A stretch of 64,000 nucleotides of DNA from Gigaspora rosea (Eukaryota; Glomeromycota; Glomeromycetes; Diversisporales; Gigasporaceae), in assembly GCA_003550325.1 (NCBI GenBank), contig QKWP01001087.1:66896-130895 (forward strand), read 5' to 3'. The position numbers and the translations under genes were made by a program. The notes under the pieces were generated by a model. That model made no database searches. It saw nothing but the letters and a program-made list of their open reading frames with translations, and was not told the DNA's origin. Shown here one piece after another: positions 23,280 to 34,742 of the stretch; the first letter of the stretch is position 1, and each line of letters opens with the position of its first letter.

Positions 23280-23720
23280 ATCTATTAATAATGTTATATA
23301 CCCCTTATAGTAGTTTTTGACCCTCTAAACTATATAAAAAAAATTTCAAAATCTGTATATTTATATATATAATTTTACAAAAATTTGAATATTTTATGAC
23401 ACAGTAATCCGATTTAGATGATTTAGGTACCATTCGATTCGTCTTAGTGAGACGAATCCAATGATATTAAAATCATGTCATTTGGATTACTGGATCGCAA
23501 GATATCTACAAAAAACTATTGGTTATATAGTAATTTTATAAGAAAAGATATGACCAATAGTATTTTTCAATAACTTCTAATCCAGTAATACAAATGAAAT
23601 GAAATTGGTACCATTTAACTCCTCTCACCAAGATGAATCGAATGGTACCAAAATTATTCAATTTAGACCACTGGATCAGATTTTAGACAATTTTCTCAAA
23701 AAAATTATGTTATATTTTCT
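23280..23720. mobile_element. foldback carrying the recurrent module
   Basis: Arms 23400-23527 and 23545-23690 pair through GGTACCATTCGATTCGTCTT and the inverse AAGATGAATCGAATGGTACC, and through AAACTATTGGT. Each arm holds CAGTAATCCGATTTAGATGA or GATCCAGTGG-like sequence, a variant of the module found in the other large foldbacks. Confidence 0.65.
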
Positions 23721-23769
23721 TGACCCCTCTATTTATTAGGAAAAACACTGACTCACTCTCTTGTATAAC

Positions 23770-24102
23770 GTTATTTATGGGTGGCAATCAATTAATCAAC
23801 AATCACTTCACCGACATAACATTTCACCGACAATTATTCATTGACACGTTCATTTTACTGACAGTTTATTTCACTGAAGCTCATTTCACCGACAAAGTAA
23901 TTCTGGTCATTGTCGTTAGGATCAGGGTAGAATTAGGTAGAATTAGGTAAGTTAGGATGCTTTTTGAAAAAAAACTTGTCAGTGAAATGAACTTTGGTGA
24001 AACAAACTGTCGGTAAAATGAATTTGTCAGTGAGTATTTGTCAGTAAAATGTTATGTCAGTGAAGTGATTGTCGGTGAAATAATATGAACCTGTTATTTA
24101 TG
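23770..24102. mobile_element. MITE with 10-bp target duplication and CACCGACA tandem motif (copy A)
   Basis: Element about 23780-24092 is flanked by GTTATTTATG (23770-23779 and 24093-24102). The arms are built from spaced TTCACCGACA / TGTCGGTGAA words (eight or more), ending ...GTCGGTGAAATAATATGAACC. The centre holds AGGGTAGAATTAGG, weakly telomere-like. Copy B is at 26968-27283. A 9-11 bp duplication is typical of Mutator-like elements, but no transposase is present to confirm this. Confidence 0.75.
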
Positions 24103-24411
24103 GATGCCCTCTTATGGTAATTAATTTGAGAATAAAAAAAGATATTGTATAATTTTTGGATTTGTTTACTTTATAGATTTTTATGTCTTCTTTAGATAAA
24201 TTTAGATCTATTTATGCATGTTTTTGATATTGAGCAGGTTTGCTTACTTGCTTTTTTTAATTATTTTTGAAAATTCTTCTGCTTGTAATTTTTAATATGT
24301 TTTGCTACCTTCTGGAGAATATTTGATCTGCATAAATATTGTAATTCATATTATAGATCTTTATTTTCTTTGCATGCATTATAATTAATCTATATATATT
24401 AATTCATTTTA

Positions 24412-24545
24412 CCAGAACATAGTACAAAGTACAAATACCAGGAATGTAGTATGAAGTACAAAGCATACTAAAAACATAGTACAATGTATAAAGCATATAG
24501 TTTACAGGCAACTATTTGTATACAAAATCTTAAATCTGATTGGGT
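24412..24545. repeat. dispersed GTACGAAGTACGAA repeat, copy 3
   Basis: ATAGTACAAAGTACAAATACC, AGGAATGTAGTATGAAGTAC and a closing AAAATCTTAAATCTGATTGG match the copies near 1470 and 20700 with decay. Confidence 0.55.
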
Positions 24546-25614
24546 AGAGTATTCAAATTAATCATTAGAAGTGCAGTATCTTTATATATATAATTGCTTA
24601 ACTACTAATATCAAATTAGATTAATATGTATTAAAAAGTATTGATTTGCTTATATTTGTTTAATTTTGTTTAAATACCATATGAAATCAATTTTTGTGAA
24701 TTTCATTTTCATAAACTGTGGCTATTTACAGCTTCCAAATTTGGTATAAGCATATATACAATACCTTTAACTTTATATATCAATTCAAAAGTAAAAAAAA
24801 TATACTAAATTTGTTCAATTTATAAATTTTACATCTTTATAAGAATAAATTATATATAATCCCTTATTAAGCAGGTTCATTACTTATATTTCTTTTAATT
24901 ATTTTTAAAAACTCTTTCACTTGCAATTTTTGCAATTTTTTACTACTTTTCAGATACTACCTAATCTGCATATATATTTTAATATTAATGTCCTTAAACA
25001 ACTCTCTTAAAATTGTAAAATGTGAATTTGCCAAATTTGGTTACCATTTTGTATAATGGTCTCAAGTTCAAGAACAAATGCAAGAACAAATGCAAGTGCA
25101 AAAGTGCAAGAGCAAAAACAATTGTTTTGCAATAGATAGAAAAAATTAGATTAATCAAAATAGTAAGCATATTAGCAAATATTAAGAAAAATTACTTTCC
25201 ACTAATATTTAGATGACTAATTTCTAGACTTTTTTATTTTTTGTAAATTTTTGATCAGAATTTTTTGTTATCCAAAAATTATCTGAAATTATTAATTCTC
25301 TTAGTGATTCTTGTAGTTTGTAGTTTTATACTAATTTACAAATCATATGAAGTAATAGATGATTATATAATTAAAAAGAAGAATAGCCATATAACTCTTT
25401 GCCTCAAAAACACAATTACAGGTAAGAACAATATTCACATGTTTACCTAGAACACAAAGTTAGAATCAATTAGTAAAATTTAGAGAATATAGTATTTTGT
25501 ATAATTTTATTAATAAAATTATAAAACAAGAAAAATGTTTTCCATGCTCCCATATGATAGTGCACTCCTATATACATGATATAAATAAGATCATCAAGAT
25601 AATTGTTTTTTGTT
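24546..25614. other. intergenic, nothing recognised apart from a short tandem
   Basis: 25069-25115 is a short CAAGAACAAATG tandem. ACCTAGAACACAAAGTTAG at about 25445 resembles the module shared by foldbacks at 29540 and 55322. The ORFs at 25265 and 25497 are short and unrecognised. Confidence 0.35.
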
Positions 25615-25922
25615 TACTGTATATTCCCAAAAATAAGTGGGCCAAAAATTACACGAAAAAACATGGGGTAGCTTATTTTTAGCGTATAGACATTTTTGAA
25701 AAAATTGAAAAATGTACTAATAAAAAGTTGTCCAAATGATACCAAATTTTTACTATAAGTGTATTTTGATGCGCTGAACAACTTTATTTAATTGAACTTT
25801 TGAAGTTTACTTAGTAAAAAAAAGTTTTATATGTAGCAACTGCTAATGCATTTTTTGAGATTTTTGAAAAAAATCAGGGGTAGCTTATTTTCGGAGTAGC
25901 TTATTTTCGGGAATATACGGTA
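25615..25922. mobile_element. TA-flanked MITE, CTGTATATTCCC family
   Basis: Element 25617-25920 starts CTGTATATTCCCAAAAATAAG and ends CTTATTTTCGGGAATATACGG, with TA on both sides. The right terminus has an extra tandem TAGCTTATTTTCGG. A diverged relative is at 3671-3964. There is no coding capacity. Confidence 0.8.
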
Positions 25923-26039
25923 ATTTGTTTTTTTTTTTACTTTTGTTTATTTTTACTAATTTTTTTATTTTTGGTAACATTGCAAGTATCATCACAAATA
26001 TCATCTCAAGTGTTATTACTAGTATAGGTATTGTTCATT

Positions 26040-26600
26040 TCAGTGTTGTCTTTTATTATTAGTGTTGTTCATTTCAGTATTGTTTTTGTTTTCTTGCTTT
26101 TTCATGTTTGTACTTCTTGCCTCTTTGCAATTGTGTTTGTGCTTTCTTGCTTTTTGTGGTTGTGCTTTTTTACTTTTTTGTATTAGTGCTTTTTTGTCAT
26201 TTGCATTATTGCTTTTTTGTATTCATACTTTCTTGTTTTTTTGCATTTGTACTTTTTTGTTCTTTTGTATTTATGCTTCTTTGTTTTCTGCATTTGTGCT
26301 TTCTTTCTTATTTTTTTCTTTTTGTGTTTATACTTTTTTGCCTTTTTGTTTGCATTCATAATTTTTTGCTTTTTTATATTGTACTTTTTTGCATTCATGC
26401 TTTCATGCTTTTTTTCATTTATGCTTTTTTGCTTGTTTTGTATTTGTGATTTCTTGCTTTTTTGTACCTATGCTTTTTTGCTTTTTTGCACTTATACTTT
26501 TGACCATTTTGGTATTATTTTTATTGCTGGTATTATCCATTTTAGTGTTGTGTTTATTGCTAGTATATATTATGGTATTGTCTTTTATTGCTAGTATCAT
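26040..26600. repeat. low-complexity T-rich minisatellite
   Basis: Dozens of degenerate units of 13-16 bp such as TTTGTGCTTTTTTGCA, bordered by TATTGCTAGTATCATCCATTT words on both sides. The repeat gives long overlapping open frames on both strands (Phe/Cys-rich on plus, Lys-rich on minus). I read these as artefacts. Confidence 0.8.
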
Positions 26601-26874
26601 CCATTTTCAATATTTTCTTATACCATTTCTTCTTTTATCATTACTTTTAGTAGTTCTTTACAAGTATTTTAATCTAATTTTTTTTTGCTTTTTTTTCTTT
26701 TATTTTGTTACTTATCTTCATTCTTTTGTGAACTTTCATTTTTCTAATAAACCTTGTAGTAGAACTTGTTTGTGATACAACAGCATTTCTGAAATATAAA
26801 TTACTCTATGCATTTGTATATTGGTAAATATTAGTATAGATATTAAAATTTGGTAAAGTAAACAATAGAATAGA

Positions 26875-26930
26875 TGTTGGGGTTAGAGCTAGTTAGTAGT
26901 TAGAGTTAGGGTTAGAGTTAGAGTTAATAT
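26875..26930. repeat. degenerate telomere-like TTAGGG/TTAGAG tract
   Basis: Runs of GTTAGAG and GTTAGGG about eight units long lie immediately upstream of MITE copy B at 26968. Confidence 0.6.
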
Positions 26931-26957
26931 TATAGAAAATTTATTATATGACAAGCT

Positions 26958-27294
26958 ATCCATTATAGGTATCATAGCAATTAATTAATCGACAATTACT
27001 TTACCGACATAACATTTTATCGACAATTATTTACTAAAAGTTCATTTTACCGATAGTTTATTCTAATGAAGCTCATTTCACTGACAAAGTAATTCTGGTC
27101 ATTGTCATTAGGGTCAGGGTAGAATTAGATAAATTAGAGCTAAATTTAGTGTACTGTTTAAAATAAACTTGTTAGTGAAATGAGCTTTAGTGAAACAAAC
27201 TATCAGTAAAATGAACTTGTTAGTAAGTATTTGTAGCAAAATGTCATGTCAGTGAAGTGATTGTTGGTAAAATAATATGAACCCATTCATTATA
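26958..27294. mobile_element. MITE with 10-bp target duplication and CACCGACA tandem motif (copy B)
   Basis: Element about 26968-27283 matches copy A (23780-24092) throughout, including AAAGTAATTCTGGTCATTGT. The flanks ATCCATTATA and ATTCATTATA differ by one base, consistent with a 10-bp duplication. It is more decayed than copy A. Confidence 0.75.
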
Positions 27295-28367
27295 TAATAT
27301 AAATAAAAAATGTATATTTTTGGCAGTTAGAGTATTTATAATTCAGTCAAAAATATTTTTAAATTTGAAAATTATATTTTGTGTAACAGATTTTATTTGA
27401 GATCGATTCTAGAATAATTTCTAGATTTTTATTGGTAAATATTCATATTTTTTGGCTAAAAGTTTTTGACCTTTCATAATATCCAAATACAACTAATAAT
27501 GATATAGTTAAAAAATAGAGAGTTTGAAGTTCTATAATCAATAAAAAATCAATAAAAATTAATTTTGTTTATAAAAGTAAATAAAGCCTAAAAAAACAAT
27601 TTTCTTAGTTTTTAAATTTATACTTACTAGTTGGTTAAATCTTTACTTTTTTTATAGTATTTCTGTTTTTTTTTTTAATTAGCAACAAGATATTATAAAA
27701 AAAGTAGCTTTTAGATAAAGTAAAGAAAATACTTATACCCAGGACTATGTTTTTTTTTAAATTGTTAGTTTTATAAGCAGGAGCATTACTTTTAAATATA
27801 TGGTAATTATGAAAACTTAATGAATAAATTTTTTTATTTTTATTATTTTTTTTTTTTATTTTGATATTTAACATTTAATTGTTTTATTTATAAATTTTAA
27901 ATAATGTATTAAAAATAAATTTTTTTAATTTAAACTATAATTCTAATATATTAGTAATTACTTAATTTAACTAGACTAAAATCAAATCTACAACCATCAA
28001 AAAGTTTTTATTCAGAATAATTTAGTCAAAGAGTGGTTCTGATTGTATATTGTATTGACTAGTAAATATGATTCTTTGTATCTGTTTATTATAGTTCATT
28101 TATAAATATGATAATACTTCTATTATTTGGAATAATTTCTAATAATTTATTTAAATCTACTAGTGATTTCTCAAATCTTTTTATAAAATAAGTTACTTTA
28201 CAGTATAATATGTCTACATTATATAGAATAATTTTTAATAATTTATTTAAATTTGCTAGTAATTTCACAGTTTTTTAATATATCTGTATTATTTAAATTA
28301 ATCTATTTAAATTCACTAGTGATTTTTTGTATCTTTTCATCATATAATAAGTTTTCCTACAACTTAC
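27295..28367. other. intergenic, very AT-rich
   Basis: No gene. The minus ORF at 27635-27874 is a Lys/Asn/Phe low-complexity frame. Confidence 0.4.
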
Positions 28368-28525
28368 TAAGGGTAATAACAGATATTATGTAATATCTTG
28401 AGGGGGGTCTCTGATTTTCTTACGTAGATATATAAATTTATAATAGCCAATCAAATTTATCTTACGTGGGGGAGGGGGTAGAGGGTATAGTAAAAAATAT
28501 TATGTAATATCTGTTATTACCCTAA
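28368..28525. mobile_element. PIF/Harbinger-like MITE, TAA-flanked, 152 bp
   Basis: Element 28371-28522 has near-perfect inverted ends (GGGTAATAACAGATATTATG), flanked by TAA on both sides. A GGG start with a TWA target duplication is typical of PIF/Harbinger. Confidence 0.75.
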
Positions 28526-28811
28526 TGCATTTGATTAATTTCTAATAATTTATTTAAATCTGCTAATGATTTGTCATATATATTTTATTTTAAAATAATT
28601 TATATTACTGTTTTTTAATAAGTTTGATTAATTTTTGATATTTATTTACAGATTTAATCTGCTAGTATTATTTAATTCAAAGTTATATTTAACAATCTAA
28701 TTGTCTAGTAGTAGCTTTATAATAATCAGAATATGTAAAGTATAAGTATTAGTTTGGCTTATTGTTACTATAATAGTATGTTAAATAGTAAAGTTCTTTA
28801 GATCTTATATA

Positions 28812-28983
28812 TAAGGGGCATGACATTTATTACGTAATTTTAACCATGGATACATGGTCAGAGGTGGTAATCACGTCTATATATTATATTAATCAATTAG
28901 TATTAGATAAAATGATTACACTATATATGGGTAGAGGTGGCTACTAAGTAAAAAATATTACGTAATAAATGGCACACCCCTAA
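28812..28983. mobile_element. PIF/Harbinger-like MITE, TAA-flanked, 166 bp
   Basis: Element 28815-28980 starts GGGGCATGACATTTATTACG and ends CGTAATAAATGGCACACCCC, with TAA at 28812-28814 and 28981-28983. The ATTTATTACGTAA core suits the Harbinger group. Confidence 0.8.
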
Positions 28984-29535
28984 CGTATTCTTATTTTTCA
29001 TTGACTATTTCTGGCATTTAAAACCTGTATGTAGTTAGTATAACTATAAATAATAAAAAAAATACATATATTTGTTTATATGTAAATTTCTTAGGGTTGT
29101 GAATTAATTAATTAATATAACAGTGAATACTTGCCATTATGTGCTAAAGCAGTAAAGTGTATAGTAACAATAAGTTATCTATTATATACATTTTGTGTAA
29201 TAGAGATTCTAAAATAATCTAATCAGTGATTCTATATCATAATTAGTGCAATCAATACCATTCAAATATAGAAAAATGCCTAACTATAATTATTATATAA
29301 AAAAATGATAAATTAAAAATTTTTAAATTTTATTGGCCAAATTCAATTATATAATACTAACAATAATTATTGATAGCAATAGCACTGCAATAGCAAATCA
29401 AAGAAATATATATATGTAAGTTAAGTTAAAAAAACTTAAAAGCTTTATTATTCCTATTATCAAATTTGATTGGTTGATTATGTGATTATGAGGGTGCATG
29501 GTCATGCAAGTGTAAAAAAACTTAAATCTGTAAAA
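28984..29535. other. intergenic, nothing recognised
   Basis: AT-rich, without ORF or repeat that I can define. Confidence 0.35.
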
Positions 29536-29539
29536 AATA

Positions 29540-29850
29540 ATACTTTACTTGAAATTTTACTAATTAATTATAATTTCTTGTACTAAATAAACTTGTTTAG
29601 CACTAAAAAATATGTTAAATTAGCTTATTTAATTTTACTTTTTTGAAAATTTGAAAAAAAGATATTTAATTTTGAAAATTTTTATCAAAAATTCAAAATT
29701 AAGCATCCTTGCTTTAAACTTAAAGAAAATAAAATAAACAAAAATAATATATTTTTTGTATTAAACAAGTTTATTTAGAGCAAAAAATTAGAATTAATTA
29801 GTAAAATTCAAAAAATTAAAGAAATTTGTATAATTTTATAGAAATTTATG
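29540..29850. repeat. inverted repeat sharing the AACAAGTTTA module
   Basis: TTACTAATTAATTATAATTTC...CTAAATAAACTTGTTTAGC on the left pairs with AAACAAGTTTATTTAGAGC...AATTAATTAGTAAAATT on the right. The same words occur in the foldback arms at 55322-56060, so this may be a small eroded member. Confidence 0.5.
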
Positions 29851-29896
29851 ATTGAGCTTGAGTTAAGTATAAAGTTTGAAATTGTAAATTTAGAAT

Positions 29897-29962
29897 ATGA
29901 GTCTGGTCTGAACCCAGAAATGGACTAGACCAGACCAAACCTGAACTCAAATCTAGGAGTAC
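29897..29962. repeat. decayed GAGTCCGG-type terminus
   Basis: GAGTCTGGTCTGAACCCAG and its inverted GACTAGACCAGACCAAACC recall the subterminal repeats of the hAT element at 1221-3658. Confidence 0.4.
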
Positions 29963-30039
29963 TAGTTTATATAAACACCAGATTGAGCTTGAACATGTTT
30001 ATGAAATTTGAACTAAATCTAAATTAAATCTATATTTTT

Positions 30040-30180
30040 TACATTTTTTTTAAAAAAAAAACAAATTTATATAAAAAAAAAACCAAATTTACATTTTTAT
30101 ATTCTTTAAAAAAAAAACCAAATTTATATTTTCTAAAAAAAAAAACAGATTTACATTTTCTAAAAAAAAATATATATATA
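30040..30180. repeat. A-tract tandem repeat
   Basis: About five units of roughly 25-30 bp, each an A8-A10 run followed by CCAAATTTATATTTTCT or a close variant. Confidence 0.7.
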
Positions 30181-30375
30181 AATTTATTAAGCCCATTTGA
30201 TACATAATTTGGCATATATTATAAATATATATTGTATTAAACATAAAAAAAACCCCATTTTACACTATTTTTTTCTAATTTTTGCATTTTTCCAATTATG
30301 TATTTTTTAATTTTTGTATTTATTACCTGCTGGGTCACAATTATCTAACCTGGATTATGGTACAGATTTTTCATT

Positions 30376-30550
30376 AGCACATTTCAAATATAAGATTTAT
30401 AAAAATTACCCATTAGCATTTTTTTAAATATACTCTTTTTGCCTATTAGCTGTTTTCAAATATAACCTTTTTATCCAATACCTACTTTTTAAATATAACC
30501 TTTTTTAAAAAAAGGCCTCTATTAGCAATTTTTCAAATATGACCTTATAT
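30376..30550. repeat. 32-41-bp minisatellite
   Basis: Five imperfect units of the type CCTATTAGCATTTTTCAAAT followed by ATAACCTTTTTA. It lies at the 3' side of the transposase relic. Confidence 0.7.
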
Positions 30551-30574
30551 AGATTATTCGGGGTTCTCTCATAC

Positions 30575-31234
30575 ATGTTACTTTGAATACATATCTAGAA
30601 ATAAATAATCAGCTTTATCTATTTCTTTATCAATTGCATGATTTATTCATGCTATTTTCTCATCCAGCAATCAATCTAATAAAGTTGGTCTTGATAGTAA
30701 ATTGTATACAGGTAGAAACTCCTTAAACTTATCTTTAACAAATGGATTTCAATAACTGATAATATCAAAGAGAATTCCTGCCACTACCCAAGCTTTTATT
30801 ATTTTTTGATCAAGCTAATCTATTGTAGCTATTGGTAGTAGTTGATCAGATAAAAAATGAGATGCTATTGATTGTTGTGCTAGTAATAGTAAGACTTTTT
30901 TTGTGTATAAGTAGAATTTCTTTCTGCTACTTTATCCCACCAATATTGTGATACTGTATATGTTCAGAACAATTAGAACATTCATTTGCTAAATGTGCTT
31001 CTAATTTTGCTGGTTTTCCTCTTGCCCAAAATTTTTTAGAAATGCAATAGTTCATAATGCCTATGACTTTTTTCTGCTCCCTTAATATATCTCAGAAAAC
31101 TGTCTGGACTTTTTATTTTTAGTTGATTGTAAATTAGAACTATTTGTTGTATACTCTTCCAATTCTGAACTATATTCAGTTACTTCCTCCAAATTTATAC
31201 TTCATTTTTGTAAATTTGTTTCATTTGTTTCCAT
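30575..31234 (-). pseudogene. hAT transposase N-terminal relic with BED-type zinc finger
   Basis: On the minus strand a decayed ORF starts at 31234 with METNETNLQK and is interrupted by stops and frameshifts. Its clearest open piece (31055-30930) reads MNYCISKKFWARGKPAKLEA and continues HLANEC. Together with the downstream WWDKVAERN, DQKIIKAWVVAG and NPFVKDKFKEFLP words, this matches the layout of fungal hAT transposases: BED zinc finger (Cys ... H-x4-C), then the linker before the catalytic domain. The RNase-H-like catalytic region is absent; similarity ends at about 30575. It is a possible source family for the non-autonomous hAT elements nearby, but no terminal repeats link them. Confidence 0.65.
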
Positions 31235-31368
31235 AGCTAAAAATTTAATACCGTAATATCACTACGTGTTGACAAATAAATAAACAACATCTAGAAATAA
31301 ATTATATATACAAGCAGATCTCTTAAACTGTTTGTTTTCATGTACAAATTTGTTTGCAAGATGTTTAA

Positions 31369-31443
31369 GGAATACTATATTAATATGATGCTTAAAGGAA
31401 TATGTTTAAGGAATACGATGCTCAAGGAATATGGTTAAGGATT
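31369..31443. repeat. short tandem, TTTAAGGAATA units
   Basis: Three to four imperfect copies of GATGCTTAAAGGAATATG. Confidence 0.6.
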
Positions 31444-31669
31444 AGTACATTAATACAATAAGAACTGTCAAGTTTAAACCTGTAAATAAAAACTTTAAAT
31501 TTTATTATGCCCAAACTTGATTCTAAAAATATGCAATCAGATTTCTGATAATTTTAATAACAGTAGGTTGCTTTTGTAATATTTTTTGAGCTGGAGAGCT
31601 GTAAAACCTTCGAGTCTTACTCAAAAATTTTGCGATGTTCTGGCTTCCGCTCCTGTAATCATAAATAAA

Positions 31670-31874
31670 TATGACGGATTAAAATAAAATCAGATTAAAA
31701 TGAGATATGTATAGTATAAAAAAATTAACAGGCCACCGAAAAATAAAAATTTTGGGGCGCATTTTTTAGGGTTATGGGTTAAGGTTAGAGGTTAGTTTTA
31801 GAGTAGAGTTTAGAGGGTTAAATAGAAACCTATATTTCATTTTAATCCGATTTCATTATGATCCGCAACAATTA
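31670..31874. mobile_element. TA-flanked MITE, GGATTAAAATGAAAT family, inverted copy
   Basis: Reverse-oriented relative of 6546-6780. It shares TTTTTTATACTATACATAT and the GGGTTTCTATTTAACC-type segment, and keeps a telomere-like TTAGGGTTATGGGTTAAGG in the middle (31767-31786). TA lies at 31873-31874 and probably at 31670-31671. Confidence 0.7.
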
Positions 31875-32417
31875 TTGATTGAGTACAAATAGAACACTAA
31901 CTTATGAACTAAACCTTTTTAGTTCAGATTAGATATCAAACCAATTTAACTCCTACTTTTAAAATAAATAATATTTCAAATCAGGTTATAAAATTTAAAA
32001 TGTTTGATTAATTTTTCTTGATCGATCAAAATATAACCACTTAAATCGATCAATATGATCGATCTATTTTTAAGAGTTTATAACATTATACTCGATCATT
32101 GGCTTGACTCGATCATTATATAATCGAGTCAATAGCTACTACGATTCCTTTTCCGATGGTTGATGTTTAATTTTAATGAAATTAGTCAATATTAAAGCTG
32201 AACCGAAACCTTAATTCAGTCGCCATGTTTTAAAAAACCATTCTTTCATTAAGTCAGTTAATAGAATATGTTTTATTAATAGTTAGCTACTAAGTTATAC
32301 AGTATTTTAAACCCAAGATTTCGGTATCCAACAATTTAACTGGCCCTAATTTTACGTTAGTTTCTTATATTCTGAACTAAACTAAATCAGGAATAGTTAA
32401 ACCTGGAGCCGGGTATT

Positions 32418-32619
32418 CCCGAAAGTAGAGATGTGAACCGTAATTTGCAATACATATAAATACACTATAGTTTATTTTACAGTTTTACAATAATATGTAG
32501 TTTATTTTAAACTACAGTTTTACAATAAAATGTAGTTTATTTTAAAACTACAGTTTTACAATAAACTGTAGTTTATTTATTATAACTAATTGTTTATAGT
32601 TCGCACCTCTATTTGAAAG
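32418..32619. mobile_element. small hAT-type MITE with internal 36-bp tandem
   Basis: Element 32426-32611 starts TAGAGATGTGAACCG and ends GTTCGCACCTCTA. The 8-bp flanks CCCGAAAG and TTTGAAAG agree at five positions. The inside, 32462-32575, is three to four copies of a TGTAGTTTATTTTAAAACTA unit that is itself a dyad. Confidence 0.7.
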
Positions 32620-33637
32620 ACTTTTACTTCGTTCCTGAACCTCAGTCAATTAACTTATTAATCTAAAAAGTTTTATAATTTTATCTTTACTATTATAATT
32701 TTATTTGTTTGTTATCTTCGTCACCTTTCGTCTGCTTTGCAACCTTCCGTCAGTTTCATCCTTTCAAAAATTTTTGACAAAAGTCGAAATCTAGTTTCGA
32801 CTTTCATCAGTGAAGAAACCTAAATTTGTAGGTTTCGTCTAACAACACTAACTACAGTCAGCAATTATCGACGTAAACCTGGCACAGATTTCGATGTCAG
32901 TATGTATGGAAGTAAACCGATTTACACAATATATATGTGCTGTCGGAAAAATTAGCACGCTGTCGGAAAATTGTACCAAAATCTAGACTTTGCTTAGAGC
33001 TCCACATTTGATAAAAGTGTACAGTAATTACCTTTACGACTTTTATGACCTCATCCTTATAGCACTAATATGGCAAAATAAGTCCAATTTAAAAAAGGGC
33101 GCATTACGCAATTATTAATAAGAAACCGGTGATTGGAATTTGTATTCTTTTCGTCAGACAATCATAAGAAATTCAACCCGAGTTGGCAAAATTAATGTGC
33201 TCCAAATCAGAAAGTCACAGATTTTTATTAGTGATACATAATTATATACTAAACTTTTCTGTTGGTTTTAATAATGTGATGATGATTTAAAATTTTAACT
33301 CTGTAATTTTAATTCTGTATATCACACTATTCATTAAGCTTTTGATAAACACGTATAAACGGTTTATTGATAAGGTTTATCATATCAAATTTATCTTTTA
33401 ATGAAATTTTAAATTCGATAACAGATAAACAAAAATATTGTCAAAATATTTATACGCATGTATGCACGTACACGTATTACGTGTGTACCCGATTAATTCA
33501 TTTAATTATATTATAAAAATATATACCGTATTAATATTTAAAAATGTGCAGCCTATAATTTAATTTAATAATTTATGCAAATCCGATAAATCCCGCCTTA
33601 TTACGTTATGTTCCCGGGAGATATATAGATAAGACTG
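32620..33637. other. intergenic, nothing recognised
   Basis: No gene. Only small hairpins are visible, for example GTCGAAATCTAGTTTCGAC near 32783. Confidence 0.4.
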
Positions 33638-34742
33638 TAGTATTATAATAACGAAAATAGAATCAGTCCCATTTTTCGATCACTTGATGACGATCGCTAT
33701 GCATGTTCCCGTCACATTTTTTTTAAAACTTTTGGCGAAGGCTTCTCAATAACTATCTGACCAGATTTAATGTTTTTTTTTATTTTAATTCTGCACATTA
33801 CGGAATTAAAATATTACCGAATATATCAGGTAGCTGTCGAAAAACTTTCGCTCAAAGTTTTAAAAATTTAGCACTTAATTTACTGATAGACAGGACAGAT
33901 TCTTTCTAAACTTTTAGGAGAAGGTTTCTCGACAACCACCTGACCAAATTTGATGAAAAATTTTTTGTTTTAATTTTACGAGTATAGAATTAAAATCCAC
34001 AGAATTTGGTTGGGTAATTATCGAGAAAGTTTAGCGCAAAGTTTTAAAAAAATTCGGCAATTTACTGATAGATGGGGCCGATTCTTCCTAAACTTTGAGC
34101 AACGTTTTCTCGACAATTATCTGACCAAAATCGATGAATTTTTTATTTTAATTATAAAAATGCTAAAATTAAAATAAAAAAAGTCACCAAATTTGTCAGG
34201 TAATTGTTGAGGAAACTTTACTCGAAGTTTAAAAACATTCACATATTTTAATTATGGACGGGATAGATTCTTAGATCTGAACGAAGTTTATTCAACGACT
34301 TATTTGAGAAAATTCAATAAAATTTTTATTTTAATTCTGCAAGTGTGTAAAATTAAAATAAAAAAATTTCATCGAATTTTGTCAGATAGATATCGAGAAA
34401 ACCTCGCTCAAGATTTTAAAAAATTCATAAACAACTCACAATAGACGGGACAAATTTTAAACTTTGGGCAAAATTTTTCGACAACCGCCCGAACAAATTC
34501 GACTAAGATTGTGTAGAATTAAAATAAAAAAATTTCATCAAATTTGGTCTGATGGTTGTCAAGAAGATTCATAAACACTTTACTGATAGAGCAAAGTTTC
34601 CTTGATAACCACCTGACTAATTTTATGAAAATTTGATTTCAAAAAATGCGAAAATACATGATTAGTTTTGATTGGTCGAACATGCATAGATCATCAATAG
34701 CGATCATCATCACGTGATAATAAACCGCATTATAATAAAATA
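33638..34742. mobile_element. foldback-type element enclosing a dyad satellite
   Basis: Outer flanks 33638-33710 and 34670-34742 are inverted: ATTATAATAA, ATCACTTGATGACGATCGCT and ATGCATGTTC on the left answer GAACATGCAT, AGCGATCATCATCACGTGAT and ATTATAATAA on the right. Everything between is a tandem array (next entry). Inverted ends around tandem repeats recall Drosophila FB/Galileo-type foldback transposons, but no transposase is present. Confidence 0.6.
33725..34640. repeat. about 185-bp satellite, five units, each with internal dyad
   Basis: The phase marker GATAGACGGGACAGATTCTT recurs at 33885, 34067, about 34253 and 34440, with a shortened unit at 34585 (spacings 182, 186, 187 and about 145). 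Each unit has CTCGACAACCACCTGACCAA, then ATTTGATGAA, then ATTTTAATTCTGC...GAATTAAAAT, then the inverse TTTGGTCAGGTAGTTGTCGA. So every unit can fold on itself. Units differ by roughly 15-25 percent by eye. Confidence 0.8.

Noticed and set aside
26062..26775. Several overlapping Phe/Cys-rich ORFs on plus and Lys-rich ORFs on minus
   Set aside because: All frames are open because the sequence is a T-rich minisatellite; no domain.
33725..34640. CRISPR-like or tRNA cluster
   Set aside because: Period of about 185 bp, fully repetitive, without spacers or tRNA boxes.
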